In this document: piece after piece, positions 26,493 to 36,885 of the stretch
Position numbering within the stretch: position 1 is the stretch's first letter
How the letters are laid out: each line of letters begins with the position of its first letter
Origin: Porphyridium purpureum
Lineage: Eukaryota > Rhodophyta > Bangiophyceae > Porphyridiales > Porphyridiaceae
Length of the DNA stretch: 64,000 nt
NCBI GenBank assembly: GCA_008690995.1
Contig: VRMN01000004.1
Location: 1,240,001 to 1,304,000 of the forward strand
Direction: 5' to 3'
Position numbers and translations under genes: made by a program
The notes under the pieces: generated by a model
What the model was told of the DNA's origin: nothing
Seen by the model: the letters and a program-made list of their open reading frames with translations, nothing else
Database searches by the model: none

Positions 26493-28226
26493 ATGGTGGA
26501 CCAGGATTCTGGAACATACTGGGCAAGAATGCCTGCGTTTTGCTGCGGGACACGTGAGCAGGGCCGTGCGCCGCCGGCAGGCTCCGTAGGCTCGGCGGGT
26601 CCGCCGGGACTGGGTCAAAGGCCCCCGCAGCAGCAGACGGGGTCGCGGCATCCGAATGCAACCCGCGTGTCATCGAGAAGTCGGTTCGGTGCCGGCGCAC
26701 CGGCGCCCGCGGTACGCAAGCTTGTTGATACAGACGCTCGCCTGCAGGCGCTCTGGACCAAGTACGATGCGGATGTCGGTCGGAAGCGCGGAACGGATAT
26801 GAAGAACGCGCCCGTGACTGGGTCCGGGGATGAGCAAGAAGGAAACGATTATTACGTGATTTTTGATATTCTCGCTCTGGATGGCGAGCTTCGGACGCAG
26901 CTCGATGCGCCAGAACTGCAACCGCATGTTTTGGATCCGCAGGTCATGCGCGTAGCGCAGCATGCCGACGTATGGAGGCAGCGCTTGGCAAACGTGCACG
27001 AAATGCTCATCGCCGAGACCACAAGACTGGAGCTGGAGACGACCGAGTTTGAGCACTTGTTTGAGATCGTGCTATCTACGAATGACGCGCACAATATGAT
27101 TACGTTTGTGGCAGACCTCGCAAGCTTCAAGATTGGGGTGCTCTTGTACGTCGAAAAGTGGATCAAGTACGCCCGTCCCGAATTGGTGCAACGATTTGAT
27201 GCGCTCCGTGCACGTGTCGAATACCTTGATGCTCGCGCTCGCAGGGACTTTCCAGGGCGTGCGGATCAGCTAAATTTGGGGCAGTACGATTTTGCCGTGA
27301 GCTCGCGGACCACAGTCCGCTTCGCCGGGCCTGTACTAGACCGCACAAAGTCACACTTTTCTGGGCGGGCAAGCAAGCGCGCAGAACGCGAACCAGAGAC
27401 TTTTGAAGAGTTCCAGAAGTCGCTTGAGTTCGAAAAGACACGCGCGCGGTCTTTTCGTCCCGGCAGTTCAAAGTCCTTCGGGCCTGGTGGCGAAAAAGAG
27501 CGGACCCGGGGTAGTCGACATCCGCCTGATGCGATGCGACGTACAGGCACGCTCCGCATGATGGCTGCTCTGATCACGTCGAGCACAGATGCCGGTGGGG
27601 CTTCTCTTGGGGCGCCTCCCGTCGGAGGGCCGCCCAAAGCAAGTCCGCCGCTGGCGAGCAATGCCCGCGCAACTCCAAATCAAACGCAGGCGCCGAACGG
27701 CACCGACGCCGGTCACTTGCAGCAGCATTTTTCCTTTTCATCGGCACTCTATGCCACCAAGAACAAGCGTCAGGAGTCGGTCAAGGACATGGGCGCGTCG
27801 CTGGTCCCTTCGCCAGTGCGTGGCGACGGGCGGTGCTTGTTTCGGTCGGTGGCCAAGGGCCGAGCTCTTTTGACCAATCGCATCGCCCAGTGGTGCGAAG
27901 AGATGGAGCGTCGCGACGCTGACCAACTCCGCGCGCTTGCCGTAAAGGAGATCCGGGCTCACAAAGAGCTGCTGTCGACCTTTTGCGTGATTGAAGGCGA
28001 CATCGATCGTTATTGCCGCAAAATGAGCAGTGTGCGCACGTTTGGAGGCGAGCCCGAGCTGCTCATGCTGGCACTGATTATACACAGCCCCATAGCTGTT
28101 TATCTGAGGCAAGGCGCGGGCTTCCGACAGATCCAAGTTTACGGGCGCCAGTTCGACGGGCGGCCAGTCAATATCCTGTACGTTGACTCGATTCACTACG
28201 ACTGCCTTGTTCCGCGTTTCATGTGA
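26493..28226 (+). CDS. OTU-domain cysteine protease (deubiquitinase-like)
   Basis: The 577-residue protein (565 if ATG 26529, MPAFCCG, is used) has a disordered Pro/Gly/Ser N-terminus, a helical middle region (about 120-250; IFDILALDGELRTQL, FEIVLSTNDAHNMITF) of unknown type, a second disordered linker, and an OTU domain from about 430. Catalytic Asp-Gly-x-Cys is in GDGRCLFRSVAKG, with Cys near 447, and the catalytic His is in SIHYDCLVP near the end. The OTU core also shows LRALAVKEIRAHKELL, GGEPELLMLALIIHSPIAVY, the family's usual order. It probably removes ubiquitin from proteins. It shares a very short divergent promoter with the HAD-like gene. Confidence 0.88.
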   Translation: MVDQDSGTYWARMPAFCCGTREQGRAPPAGSVGSAGPPGLGQRPPQQQTGSRHPNATRVSSRSRFGAGAPAPAVRKLVDTDARLQALWTKYDADVGRKRGTDMKNAPVTGSGDEQEGNDYYVIFDILALDGELRTQLDAPELQPHVLDPQVMRVAQHADVWRQRLANVHEMLIAETTRLELETTEFEHLFEIVLSTNDAHNMITFVADLASFKIGVLLYVEKWIKYARPELVQRFDALRARVEYLDARARRDFPGRADQLNLGQYDFAVSSRTTVRFAGPVLDRTKSHFSGRASKRAEREPETFEEFQKSLEFEKTRARSFRPGSSKSFGPGGEKERTRGSRHPPDAMRRTGTLRMMAALITSSTDAGGASLGAPPVGGPPKASPPLASNARATPNQTQAPNGTDAGHLQQHFSFSSALYATKNKRQESVKDMGASLVPSPVRGDGRCLFRSVAKGRALLTNRIAQWCEEMERRDADQLRALAVKEIRAHKELLSTFCVIEGDIDRYCRKMSSVRTFGGEPELLMLALIIHSPIAVYLRQGAGFRQIQVYGRQFDGRPVNILYVDSIHYDCLVPRFM

Positions 28227-28275
28227 ATTTGTTTTATTGAACATAGTGCCGTCTGTACATACACAAAGAAAACAG

Positions 28276-28962
28276 TTAGATTCCGTTCGTTGCCTGGCTC
28301 ATGCTCGCTGAACGCCCGCCGGCAAGGCTTTTCTGCGCCGCTGGCGTGCGTTCCGGTGCGAAAACAACGTTCCAGAGCGCGTCACAGCTTTCTAAGCTGG
28401 CTGTGCTTGACTCGAGAAGCATAGTTGCATCGGGGAGTTCTGAACCCGCTGTGACAGGCGAGGCTATAGTCAGCCCTGCACCGGACCGCTTGGCTCGTTT
28501 CCGTGATGTTTCGAGGCTTTTCACTCTGCGCCGCAGTACAGTTGGGCAGCTCTCTTCAGTCTCGGATATGTGACCACTTGTTTCCTCGCCGACCCATCGC
28601 AAATCAGACGCAGCTTCCAGCGTGCGCTTTGGCTGTCCCGACCGAACTAGCATGGCGTTCTGACTGCACTCGCTCGGGGCTGCGGACATGCCGAACATGG
28701 CGTGCCGCCTGGTCCACTCGCTCTGCTGGTCCTCGGATGATGTGGCGCACGGCGACTGGAAGAGTTCGGCGAGCCGGTCGCCAAACACTTCGTCGCCACT
28801 GCGCACAGAGACCAGGGCTTTCTGTAGCGCGCGAGCCTCTGGCTGCGACTCGGCGCGCACATGTGCGTGCGGCCCGGTCTCCGCGTCGAAAATGCGACTG
28901 AATACTTCATGCAGCGGCGGCAGGTCGCTCATCATGCTCGCTTTTTGACTGCTTCCCTCCAT
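28276..28962 (-). CDS. Unknown protein, Ser/Ala-rich, possibly nuclear
   Basis: The frame encodes 228 residues with no recognisable family. The N-terminus (MMSDLPPLHEVFSRIFD, about 10-26) is the most structured part, then the chain is Ser/Glu/Ala-rich and probably disordered. RRRVKSLETSRKRAKR at about 144-159 is a plausible bipartite nuclear localisation signal. The gene is supported by consistent codon use, a TATA-like element 100 bp upstream and a stop only 49 bp from the convergent OTU gene, not by homology. Confidence 0.6.
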   Translation of the reverse strand: MEGSSQKASMMSDLPPLHEVFSRIFDAETGPHAHVRAESQPEARALQKALVSVRSGDEVFGDRLAELFQSPCATSSEDQQSEWTRRHAMFGMSAAPSECSQNAMLVRSGQPKRTLEAASDLRWVGEETSGHISETEESCPTVLRRRVKSLETSRKRAKRSGAGLTIASPVTAGSELPDATMLLESSTASLESCDALWNVVFAPERTPAAQKSLAGGRSASMSQATNGI

Positions 28963-29062
28963 GCTCCTGCTTCTTCACGCTCTCCTCCCCGCACATGACA
29001 CGACCCTTATGTCTCTCGCGGTCTGCACGCCCTCCTCCGCATGGCACATTGCGACACGCGGC

Positions 29063-29070
29063 TATATATA
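29063..29070 (-). promoter_or_regulatory. TATA-like element of the minus-strand gene at 28962
   Basis: TATATATA in a GC-rich setting lies about 100 bp upstream of the ATG at 28962, on the expected side for that gene. Confidence 0.4.
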
Positions 29071-29177
29071 TGGCCGCTGGGCCGGGGAATTCCACGCTCC
29101 GCTGGCCTGGTGACGTGAGCACACAGCCTCGGCTGCTGGCAGATCTGCAACACCAACAGAACGGACAGACAGACACT

Positions 29178-29199
29178 CACACACACACACACACACACA
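29178..29199. repeat. (CA)11 microsatellite
   Basis: An uninterrupted CA dinucleotide tract lies in the intergenic region. Similar CA/GT-rich tracts occur at 50163-50174 and 58141-58199. Confidence 0.9.
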
Positions 29200-29413
29200 G
29201 CTTGGAGAAAGAAAGCACGCGCGAGTCGAGTAGGTGCACATGTGCGCGAGCGAGCGAAAGTGCCTACGTGCGGGGTGGGTGCGCACGGCGAGTGAATGGA
29301 GAGGTCCGTATCGAATGATTGATTTTCTTCCGTTGCTCGTGGTGTGAGGGCAAAAGCGCACCAAAGACAGGGAGGCAAAAAGCGAGACGTACCCAAGACG
29401 GAATGGGATTCTT

Positions 29414-29441
29414 GATGTGGTGATGTGGTGATGTGGTGATG
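29414..29441. repeat. Short tandem array of GATGTGGT
   Basis: Three perfect copies of the 8-bp unit are followed by a partial GATG. It lies between promoters and has no coding role that I can see. Confidence 0.85.
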
Positions 29442-30349
29442 CGTGCATCTGCGTATGGAATGTGCGTTTTTGATTACTCGGCGGGCAGGGGGAGGGGGCG
29501 CCTCTCCTCCAACGTTCCCTACCCTCCTCCTCCGCTTCCTCGTCGCCCGCACGGAGCTTATTCCAAAGAGCCGCGTTCGTCCTCGGTTGGCGTTTTGCGC
29601 GGTGTCATTTTCGGTGTTGTCACTGGAAGAAGGCCACGCAGATACATCATCCCAACCACAAACGCCATAAAGATTCGCCTGTCCGAGGGCGAGTGCGTGA
29701 CGCAAGCACCGAAAAATAACTCTAAAAATTCGATTCTCCAATCCGTTTGCATAACTCCGCCGCGTGGGTTGTTCTCGGCCGCCCCCCTCGCTCTTTCTTC
29801 TTCCTTTTTTCCCCTTTTTTTTTTCCCTTGGCACTATGTGTTACGGTGGAGGACATTATTTTTTGGTGGAAAAAGACAAGCATAAGCGGGAGGCTGAAAA
29901 TGATGTGCAGAAGGGAAAAAAAATTTAAAAAAAATAAAGGAGGGAATATGGCGCCGTCCAGATTGGCCACGCAGACGCAAGCGCACTCACGTTCCAGTCT
30001 CAGCTGTTCGGCACTCAGCATGGCCGTAACGCTTTGCTGCCCACAGGGCGCCAACGATACGCACCTCCAGCGCACCTGCTAAAAACAGAATAAAAATGAA
30101 GGTACAAAAAACCGACAAGAAAACCACAGCCACACACGTGTAAGCTGGCAACCCTGCGAAAAATTCGAAAAAAGAAAAAAAGATTGATAACGAGATGTGT
30201 TGGTCGCGTGAAAAGACGCGAAATATGTGTGGTTGCGAAATGGGTCGTTCTGTGCGCACACACCCCAGGCAAAATTGGAAAGGCAGCGAGGTACAGCTCC
30301 TTTGCATATTGGGTGCGTGGGTGCGTGTGATTTTGTGCTGAAGGCAGGG

Positions 30350-30355
30350 TATAAA
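30350..30355 (+). promoter_or_regulatory. TATA box of the gene at 30510
   Basis: GGGTATAAAGACT is the clearest TATA box in the window. It lies about 155-160 bp upstream of the ATG at 30510, similar to the spacing seen at 31991, 43117 and 46574. Confidence 0.5.
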
Positions 30356-30509
30356 GACTCAGGAAGCGCGTGGTTCCAACGTGGCCACGGCAGAATGATT
30401 CGGCCACGCGAGGAAAGGAGAAAGTGCGGGAAAGAGGCAAGTGCGCGGAGGCGATGAGCGATTGCAGCAGTCAAGCTTTCAAGTGGCAAGATTCGAGGGG
30501 GTACAGTTG

Positions 30510-31028
30510 ATGAGTGAAATCATGTTGCGCGCGGTTAGGGAACCTGCGGGACCGTTTGCGGAACCGCAGCCGCTTGCAAGCGGTTGCATGCAGGAGGAAA
30601 AGTCGTTTGCGGTGCGAGCATGCTCCGCGGTGACGGACGAGGCGAGCGACGCCTTGGAGAAGACGGCATGGGCGTCGCGGCCCGCGACGTCGCAGCCGCC
30701 GCCAGAGCAGCGGATGCTCCTGGACGACGCGGCGCTCGCGCAGCTGCTGGAGGAAGAATTTGAGCTGAACCAGGCGGAGATGATGCAAGACGAGGGCGAC
30801 GAGTCGGAGGCGCAGGCGCGCGAGGTGACAGACGCGGGGTGGATGACTTGGGATGCTTTCGAAGAAATGATGATGAAGCGCGAGGTTTGTGGCAGCGCCT
30901 GCAGCTCCGCGCGCCCAGTGGACGCAGATGCTGGCGTGTGGGAGAAGCAAAGTGCGGGGGCACTCTCTGCGTCGTTCAAGTCGCGGCGCATTTCCATGGG
31001 CGCCGTGTGCCCGAAGAGGAGGCGCTAG
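30510..31028 (+). CDS. Small acidic unknown protein
   Basis: From ATG 30510, immediately after GGTACAGTTG, the protein has 172 residues. The middle is acidic and helical (AALAQLLEEEFELNQAEMMQ, then DEGDESEAQ), followed by WMTWDAFEEMMMKRE, and the C-terminus is basic (FKSRRISMGAVCPKRRR), possibly a nuclear localisation signal. I recognise no family. The short helical TWDAFEEMM-like segment could bind a partner protein. The frame runs back to 30441, but that extension overlaps the upstream element. The upstream TATA box and codon use support expression. Confidence 0.6.
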   Translation: MSEIMLRAVREPAGPFAEPQPLASGCMQEEKSFAVRACSAVTDEASDALEKTAWASRPATSQPPPEQRMLLDDAALAQLLEEEFELNQAEMMQDEGDESEAQAREVTDAGWMTWDAFEEMMMKREVCGSACSSARPVDADAGVWEKQSAGALSASFKSRRISMGAVCPKRRR

Positions 31029-31436
31029 GAGCCGTGTTTTGCATGCATGGCGGAAGCTTGCACACACCGACTAACTTGCATATAGTAAACACGTCGTGCC
31101 TATGCACAGTAGCCCATCTTTGGCCACTCGGCCGTGCCAAGGCGTGAAGCTGCGGTGCAACTCTGAGACCGGACGCTCGCTTAGCGAAAGCGCTTCCGTG
31201 CGAGAAGGCACATGCATGCTTGCGTGACTTTGCGGCGGCGCTCGCGGAGGTCGCCGCGAGCGCTCCGCCAAACGGACTTTTTGCACCCGCGCCACACTGG
31301 AAGGGAAAGCGGACGCGCGGCGCGCGCCGCAGCCGGACCGCTCGCCGCGCGCGCGGCTGCGCGATTGCATTGCGATGCGGCATTGCATGATGGCCAAACG
31401 CTGCGTCATTCCGTCGCGGTCATCGACGGCTACCGA

Positions 31437-31452
31437 GCGCGCGCGCGCGCGC
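31437..31452. repeat. (GC)8 dinucleotide run
   Basis: An alternating GC tract lies in the intergenic region. Such tracts are prone to slippage, and a shorter one coincides with a frame break in the cyclin gene at 46200. Confidence 0.85.
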
Positions 31453-31990
31453 ACAATCGCCGCGCGGCACAGCGATGCCGCACACCAAAGCTCGATCACG
31501 CCGTGCCTGCTCGCTCCTCTTTCAATGTGGTCCAACCGAGCGCCATGCGTTGGCGGATGGATGGCGAGCGACGCGACGCCGCACAATGAGGAGAATCGTC
31601 ATCGCCACGACCACGTTTTGGAATGAACTCGCCGGAGTGCAGGCGTTTGGGCCTCTGGCGGCTTGCGCTCCGGCTGCACATGCGACACGAGAAAATCACA
31701 AATGAAACGAGAACGCAAAACACCTCACACAGAGCCAAGGCCGCCCAAAAGGCCACAGGCGCTCACTGCTCCGATTCCATTCGCGCCTGGGTGTGTGCTT
31801 GAGTGAATGCGTTAGTGGATGCTGAATGACCGTTCGTCATACCAGGCACGCACGCGCGCACGGCTGGTTGCGTTCGCTCCCCGCCGTCACTAATGACGGC
31901 CTTGTAGCTTTTGGCGTTCCACTCAGTTACTTCGTTGCCAGGTGAGCCTTGTTGTCCCGCGCGCGCCCTTGTGTTCGACGCCAGGTCGAC

Positions 31991-31996
31991 ATATAT
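31991..31996 (+). promoter_or_regulatory. TATA-like element of the ABCB gene
   Basis: ATATAT in GTCGACATATATTCGCGG lies 137-142 bp upstream of the ATG at 32133, matching the spacing of other TATA-like sites in the window. Confidence 0.4.
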
Positions 31997-32132
31997 TCGC
32001 GGTCGAGGACGGCAGACTTCGGTGAGTAGTTTGCGGTAACAGCTCGCCCAGGCGCAACATAGACGTTGGTGTCGCGGTTGGCGGCGTGGAGGAGTGGCGG
32101 TGAGGGCCGAAGCGCGTGCGGAGCTCGGGAGC

Positions 32133-35100
32133 ATGAGCGACATCGACCCCGCGGAAGCGCCGGCGGCGGAGTCCTCGCGCGGCCTGGCGCCCGCCGGCGA
32201 GCCACAGCCGGTGGGCGTGGACGAGCGCGCGGCGACGCACGATGACGACACGTTCAAGATGGACATGAACGACGAAGGCGGGGAGCTTGCTCCGCAGGAA
32301 ACACTGGCGGTGGACGACCTGCTTGCTGAAGAGGCGGAGACGGGCACATTCATGCAAAAGTTGACCAAACGAATGACCAAGCGCAAGGCGGACCGCGACA
32401 GCAAGGCGGCGAGCGGGAAGGACGACGCGCCTGACGCCAAACCTATCAAGTATCGCGAGCTATTTCGCTACGCGGACAGGTACGACAAGATCTGCATCTT
32501 TTTCGGATTTTGGGCGGCGGCGTGTCACGGCGCGTGCATGCCATTGTTCACTATTATCTTTGGCGATGTGATTGATCAGCTTGGGGAGACAGAAGACCCC
32601 ACGGCGTACGACCCAGCAGTGTTCCTCAACCAAATGCGCGAGTCGGCCATCTGGTTTGTGGTCATCGGAAGCGTCGCGTTTGTGTTTGCGACGTTTCAAG
32701 TGGGGCTGTTCATGTTTTCATCTGCCCGCCAGGGCAATCGGATAAGGAAGAAGTATGTGCACGGCGTTTTTGCGCAGGAGATGTCCTACTTTGACGCGCA
32801 CGAGTCTGGCGAGCTTACGAGCCGTGTAGCGGGTGACGTTGGTATCATTTCGAGCGGGTTTGGCGACAAGCTCGGGAGCTTCATTCAGTTTTACTCAACG
32901 TTTTTTGTTGGCATAATCATTGGGTTTGTGTATGGCTGGAAACTGACGCTGGTGATTCTGTCAACAACACCATTGCTCGCGCTCTCCGGTGCGCTTTTCG
33001 CGAAATTCTCAGCGGACGCCACAGTGCAGGGACAGCAAGCGTACGCGAGTGCCGGGGCGATCGCCGAAGAAGTGTTTTCACTGATTCGCACGGTGGTCGC
33101 GTTTGGAGGCGAGGAGCGCGAAATGGGGCGTTACAACGCCGAGCTCAGCGCTGCGTACAAGACGGGCGTCAAGCGGGCCGCGCTATCGGGCGCTGCCATC
33201 GGTCTGACCATGTTCATCATCTTTGCATCGTATGGCTTGGGCTTCTGGTACGGTAATGAACTCGTGCAGCGCGGCGAAATGACAGCCGGGCGTGTTCTTA
33301 CGGTCTTCTTCTCCGTCGTGATTGGCTCCATGGGTTTGGGACAGGGCGCTCCAGCACTGACAGCGTTTGCCGCTGCACGTGGGGCGGCACCGCGCGTTTT
33401 CGAAATGATTGAGCGTCAGCCGCAAATCGACAATTTCAGCACGGAGGGAGAGATCTTGGACAGCTCAAGCTTCCAAGGTGACGTGGAGTTCCGCGACGTT
33501 AAGTTCACCTACGTATCCCGCCCGGACGAGCTCATCTTGAAGGGCATGTCATTCAAGGTGAATCCAGGTCAGACCCTTGCATTTGTAGGCCAGAGTGGGT
33601 GCGGGAAATCCACGAGCATCGGACTCATTGAACGTTTTTATGACGTGCTAGACGGCCAGGTACTGATGGGCGGTAAGGACGTTCGTAGCATCAACGTGCA
33701 GTCGTTGCGCAGCCAGATTGGCCTGGTGAGTCAGATGCCAACCCTTTTTGCCGCGTCGATTCGCGAGAACATTGCTCTCGGTGCAGGTTTCGAGATGGTG
33801 GAGGAGAAAGACGAAACGGGTTCGCATGGCACGCGCTACTTCCGCCGTAGAGAGGTGAGCTTTGAACAGGTACAGGAAGCAGCAAAGAAGGCTAATGCGC
33901 ACGAATTCATTATGCGCATGCCGGAGCAGTACGACACTGTTCTCGGTCAGCGCGGTGCGCTGCTTTCCGGTGGTCAGAAGCAGCGCGTCGCTATTGCTCG
34001 CGCGCTTGTGCGCGACCCAAAGATTCTTCTACTCGATGAAGCCACCAGTGCGTTGGACACCAAGTCGGAAAAGACCGTACAAGCTGCGATCGAGACGGCG
34101 GCAAAGGGTCGAACGACGGTGGTGATTGCCCATCGTCTGTCCACCGTGAGGCATGCAGACATTATTGCCGTGGTTGACGCCGGCCAGATTGTAGAGTCTG
34201 GTTCTCACGACGAACTGATGAAGCTTCCGGAAGGCCGCTACCGTGCGATGGTTCAAGCGCAGCAAATTCAGAGCGAAGAGGACGCGAAGAAAATGAAAGG
34301 CCGAGAGAACGCGGATGAAGACTTCATTGACCGTTCTGCCACCACAGCGACGGATGAAGATGAGCATCATCACGAAGCCTTGGCCGCAGCCTACATGGAA
34401 GATGGTGCCGGAGGAGCTACAAAGACCAGCACGCATGCATCCGACAAGGAGTCGCTCATGCGAGCAATTGAGGAAGGCGCGGATCAGGATTCTTCCGCAG
34501 AGGCCGGGAAGCCTGCCGTGGACAAAAACGTGGGTACGCGCGCGCTCAAGCTGAACACTGAGGAGTGGTACATCATCGCGGCCGGCATTTTGGGTGCGAT
34601 ATTGAATGGGTCTTCATTTCCGGTCTTCGCGCTCATTTTCACCGAGCTGGTTGTCGTGCTCACACAATCGGACAATAGCTCAGACGTGGCCTTCTGGTCG
34701 TGTATGTTTGTGGTGATCGGTGCGGGGACGTGGATCGCTTTGTTTCTGCAAGTGTCAATGTTTGGATGGTCTGGCGAATTGCTGACCCGCCGAGTGCGTA
34801 GCTTGAGCTTTGCTGCGATTGTGCGACAGGACATGGCATTTTTCGATCACCGTGACCATACAGTTGGCGCTCTGTCAACCATGCTTGCAAGCGACGCCAA
34901 CTCAGTTCGTAATCTTGCCGGTGAGTCGCTGGGTGCCGCCGCCGCGTCGGTCACAACCATTGCCGTAGGTGTTGCGTTGGCCTTCACCGGCTGCTGGAAA
35001 TTGGCCTTTGTGGTGCTGGCGTTTGTTCCGGCAATGGCCGTGGCGCAGGTGTTGCAGATTAAGCTCATGACCGGCTTTTCAGAGAAGTCTGATAAGCAGT

Positions 35101-36275
35101 TCGCCCATGCAGGCCGGATTGCGTCCGAAGCTGTGGACAACATTCGCACCATCACCTCGCTCGGGGTGGGCGAGCATTTTTATGAGCTTTATCGCGAGGA
35201 ACTGAAGGGGCCTTCGCGTGACGCGCGCAAGTCTGCCATGGTAACAGGCATTGCCTTTGGGTTCAGCGTGTTCATCCAATTCGCGATTTGGAGCGTGTCT
35301 TTCTACTATGGCAGTTTGCTGATCGATCGCATGGAATGCTCATTCACTGGCGTGATGCGGGCAATTACAGCTTTGCTGTTCGCAGCCATGCAGTTAGGCC
35401 AGGTTTCGGCAACCATGCCGGATATGGCGTCCGCAAAGGTAGCCGCGACTCGCGTTTTTCAGCTGGTGGACCGGAAACCAGAGATCGACGCATTCAGCGA
35501 TGAAGGCAGAAAGCTTGACTCGGTTTCCGGAGATGTCGAGTTTGATGAAGTCAAATTTGAATACCCGACGCGGAAGGAGGTGCCTGTGTTGCGCGGTCTG
35601 TCTGTATCGATCGATCACGGGCAAACGCTCGCTTTCGTCGGAGAAAGTGGCTGCGGAAAATCGACCACGATTGGCCTGGTGGAGCGCTTCTACGACTACC
35701 GTTCTGGAACGATCAAACTTGATGGCGTTCCGCTCACGGACTTGAATGTGCGCTGGCTCCGCTCCCAAATTGGTATCGTGAGTCAGGAACCGGACCTTTT
35801 CAACACTACCATCCGGGAGAATATTCTGTACGGCTTTTCCAAGGAAGATATGACCATTGTGACGGACGACCAGGTCGAAAAGGCTGCGGAACTCGCGAAC
35901 GCGGTAGATTTCATTAGGCGCCTTCCCCATGGCTTTGATGAACCGGTTGGTGAGCGCGGCAGTAAACTGTCCGGTGGACAGAGGCAGCGTATTGCAATCG
36001 CGCGCGCGCTCGTGCGCAACCCGAAGATTCTCTTGCTCGATGAAGCCACGAGCGCCCTGGACTCGCGCAGCGAGCGTGTCGTGCAGGACGCGCTCAATCG
36101 CGCGTCGAAGGGCAGGACTACGCTGGTAATTGCTCACCGCTTGTCGACCATTGCCGATTCCGAGAAGATTGCTGTGGTCCGAAGCGGCCGCGTTGTCGAA
36201 CAAGGCAGCCATGCCGAACTCATGGCTAAACCAGGAAGCCAGTACGCCGTATTAGTCAAGACTCAGCAGAGCTAA
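32133..36275 (+). CDS. Full-size ABCB/P-glycoprotein-type exporter
   Basis: From ATG 32133 the protein has 1380 residues in the order TMD1-NBD1-TMD2-NBD2. NBD1 has Walker A GQSGCGKST (about 487-495), signature LLSGGQKQR (about 610) and Walker B ILLLDEATSALD (about 630). NBD2 has GESGCGKST (about 1170), KLSGGQRQR (about 1279) and ILLLDEATSALD (about 1296). Both sites have the catalytic Glu and downstream His (VIAHRLST), so both are likely active. An acidic linker of about 120 residues (GRENADEDFIDRSATTATDE) lies between the halves. The N-terminal 110 residues are charged and cytosolic. The product is a plasma-membrane or vacuolar exporter of lipophilic compounds; substrate unknown. Confidence 0.96.
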   Translation: MSDIDPAEAPAAESSRGLAPAGEPQPVGVDERAATHDDDTFKMDMNDEGGELAPQETLAVDDLLAEEAETGTFMQKLTKRMTKRKADRDSKAASGKDDAPDAKPIKYRELFRYADRYDKICIFFGFWAAACHGACMPLFTIIFGDVIDQLGETEDPTAYDPAVFLNQMRESAIWFVVIGSVAFVFATFQVGLFMFSSARQGNRIRKKYVHGVFAQEMSYFDAHESGELTSRVAGDVGIISSGFGDKLGSFIQFYSTFFVGIIIGFVYGWKLTLVILSTTPLLALSGALFAKFSADATVQGQQAYASAGAIAEEVFSLIRTVVAFGGEEREMGRYNAELSAAYKTGVKRAALSGAAIGLTMFIIFASYGLGFWYGNELVQRGEMTAGRVLTVFFSVVIGSMGLGQGAPALTAFAAARGAAPRVFEMIERQPQIDNFSTEGEILDSSSFQGDVEFRDVKFTYVSRPDELILKGMSFKVNPGQTLAFVGQSGCGKSTSIGLIERFYDVLDGQVLMGGKDVRSINVQSLRSQIGLVSQMPTLFAASIRENIALGAGFEMVEEKDETGSHGTRYFRRREVSFEQVQEAAKKANAHEFIMRMPEQYDTVLGQRGALLSGGQKQRVAIARALVRDPKILLLDEATSALDTKSEKTVQAAIETAAKGRTTVVIAHRLSTVRHADIIAVVDAGQIVESGSHDELMKLPEGRYRAMVQAQQIQSEEDAKKMKGRENADEDFIDRSATTATDEDEHHHEALAAAYMEDGAGGATKTSTHASDKESLMRAIEEGADQDSSAEAGKPAVDKNVGTRALKLNTEEWYIIAAGILGAILNGSSFPVFALIFTELVVVLTQSDNSSDVAFWSCMFVVIGAGTWIALFLQVSMFGWSGELLTRRVRSLSFAAIVRQDMAFFDHRDHTVGALSTMLASDANSVRNLAGESLGAAAASVTTIAVGVALAFTGCWKLAFVVLAFVPAMAVAQVLQIKLMTGFSEKSDKQFAHAGRIASEAVDNIRTITSLGVGEHFYELYREELKGPSRDARKSAMVTGIAFGFSVFIQFAIWSVSFYYGSLLIDRMECSFTGVMRAITALLFAAMQLGQVSATMPDMASAKVAATRVFQLVDRKPEIDAFSDEGRKLDSVSGDVEFDEVKFEYPTRKEVPVLRGLSVSIDHGQTLAFVGESGCGKSTTIGLVERFYDYRSGTIKLDGVPLTDLNVRWLRSQIGIVSQEPDLFNTTIRENILYGFSKEDMTIVTDDQVEKAAELANAVDFIRRLPHGFDEPVGERGSKLSGGQRQRIAIARALVRNPKILLLDEATSALDSRSERVVQDALNRASKGRTTLVIAHRLSTIADSEKIAVVRSGRVVEQGSHAELMAKPGSQYAVLVKTQQS

Positions 36276-36885
36276 ATCAGTCCAAGTATATTGTTCTTTT
36301 ATTTTGACCCGCCTCTCGCGTTTTGTCGTCCGTGAAGGCTTCCTGTCTATACACTGTTCGCTGGCTCAAACGCAAGCTGGGCCGCTTTGGAGAGCACGAC
36401 ATTGCGTACTGCGTCAGGTTCATAGCGTCCCAGACACTGAACTGCACTTTTCTTCTACGCAAACTGTTACAGCTTTCCACTATCGCGCGTCGTACGCTTC
36501 ATTCATCCCCGCAACGATAGCCGACAGAAACGGTGTCTCTAGCATTTGCTCCCTTCTTCGCCCATGCACACCGCGCTTACGTCTGTTCTGAGCGTCTTGC
36601 CGTCCGGCGACGACACTTGCACGTCAGCGATTGTCTATCAGACCCGAACAAGGGGAGAGCTGCGCAACCAAACGCAGTGCAAGTCGTGCACTTTCACGAT
36701 TTGGGCTCTTGCAAAAAAGTGTTTGAAATAGATTTGTGTGCAAACACCAACATTTCCGTACCGAACGACCTCGCGTTCGCCGCGATCAAGTACACCAAGC
36801 GGTGGCGGGCATGTCCGTGTTCGTCCGCTGTATGGCTGCGGTTGTCTTAACTTGCTTGCGTGGAGAAATAGAAAGAAGAACTTGT
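36276..36885. other. Convergent intergenic region
   Basis: This 610-bp spacer lies between the ABCB stop and the ankyrin gene stop. It holds only short frames. A T-rich segment (TATATTGTTCTTTTATTTTG, 36285-36304) probably belongs to the 3' end of the transporter transcript. Confidence 0.5.

Larger units (their letters stand above)
28963..30509. other. 1.5-kb intergenic region with simple repeats and promoters
   Basis: The region holds TATATATA at 29063-29070, a (CA)11 tract at 29178-29199, a GATGTGGT array at 29414-29441, long T- and A-rich tracts (29797-29827, 29919-29940), GGTACAGCTCC at 30290-30300, a TATAAA at 30350-30355 and GGTACAGTTGATG just before the next start. Long frames here are low-complexity and are not called. 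I recognise no RNA gene. Confidence 0.5.
31029..32132. other. Intergenic region upstream of the ABCB transporter
   Basis: This 1.1-kb region contains many overlapping low-complexity frames (minus 31071-31586, plus 31212-31589) without homology, a (GC)8 run at 31437-31452 and ACATATATTCG at 31990-32000, which is a TATA-like site about 140 bp before the ATG at 32133. No other feature is evident. Confidence 0.5.

Noticed and set aside
29007-29834. 275-residue minus frame in the intergenic region
   Set aside because: Composition reflects CA, GATG and T-rich repeats; no homology and no consistent codon pattern.
31071-31589. Long frames on both strands between the unknown gene and the ABCB gene
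   Set aside because: Arg/Ala/Ser-rich frames in a GC-rich spacer with a (GC)8 run; neither has a motif.
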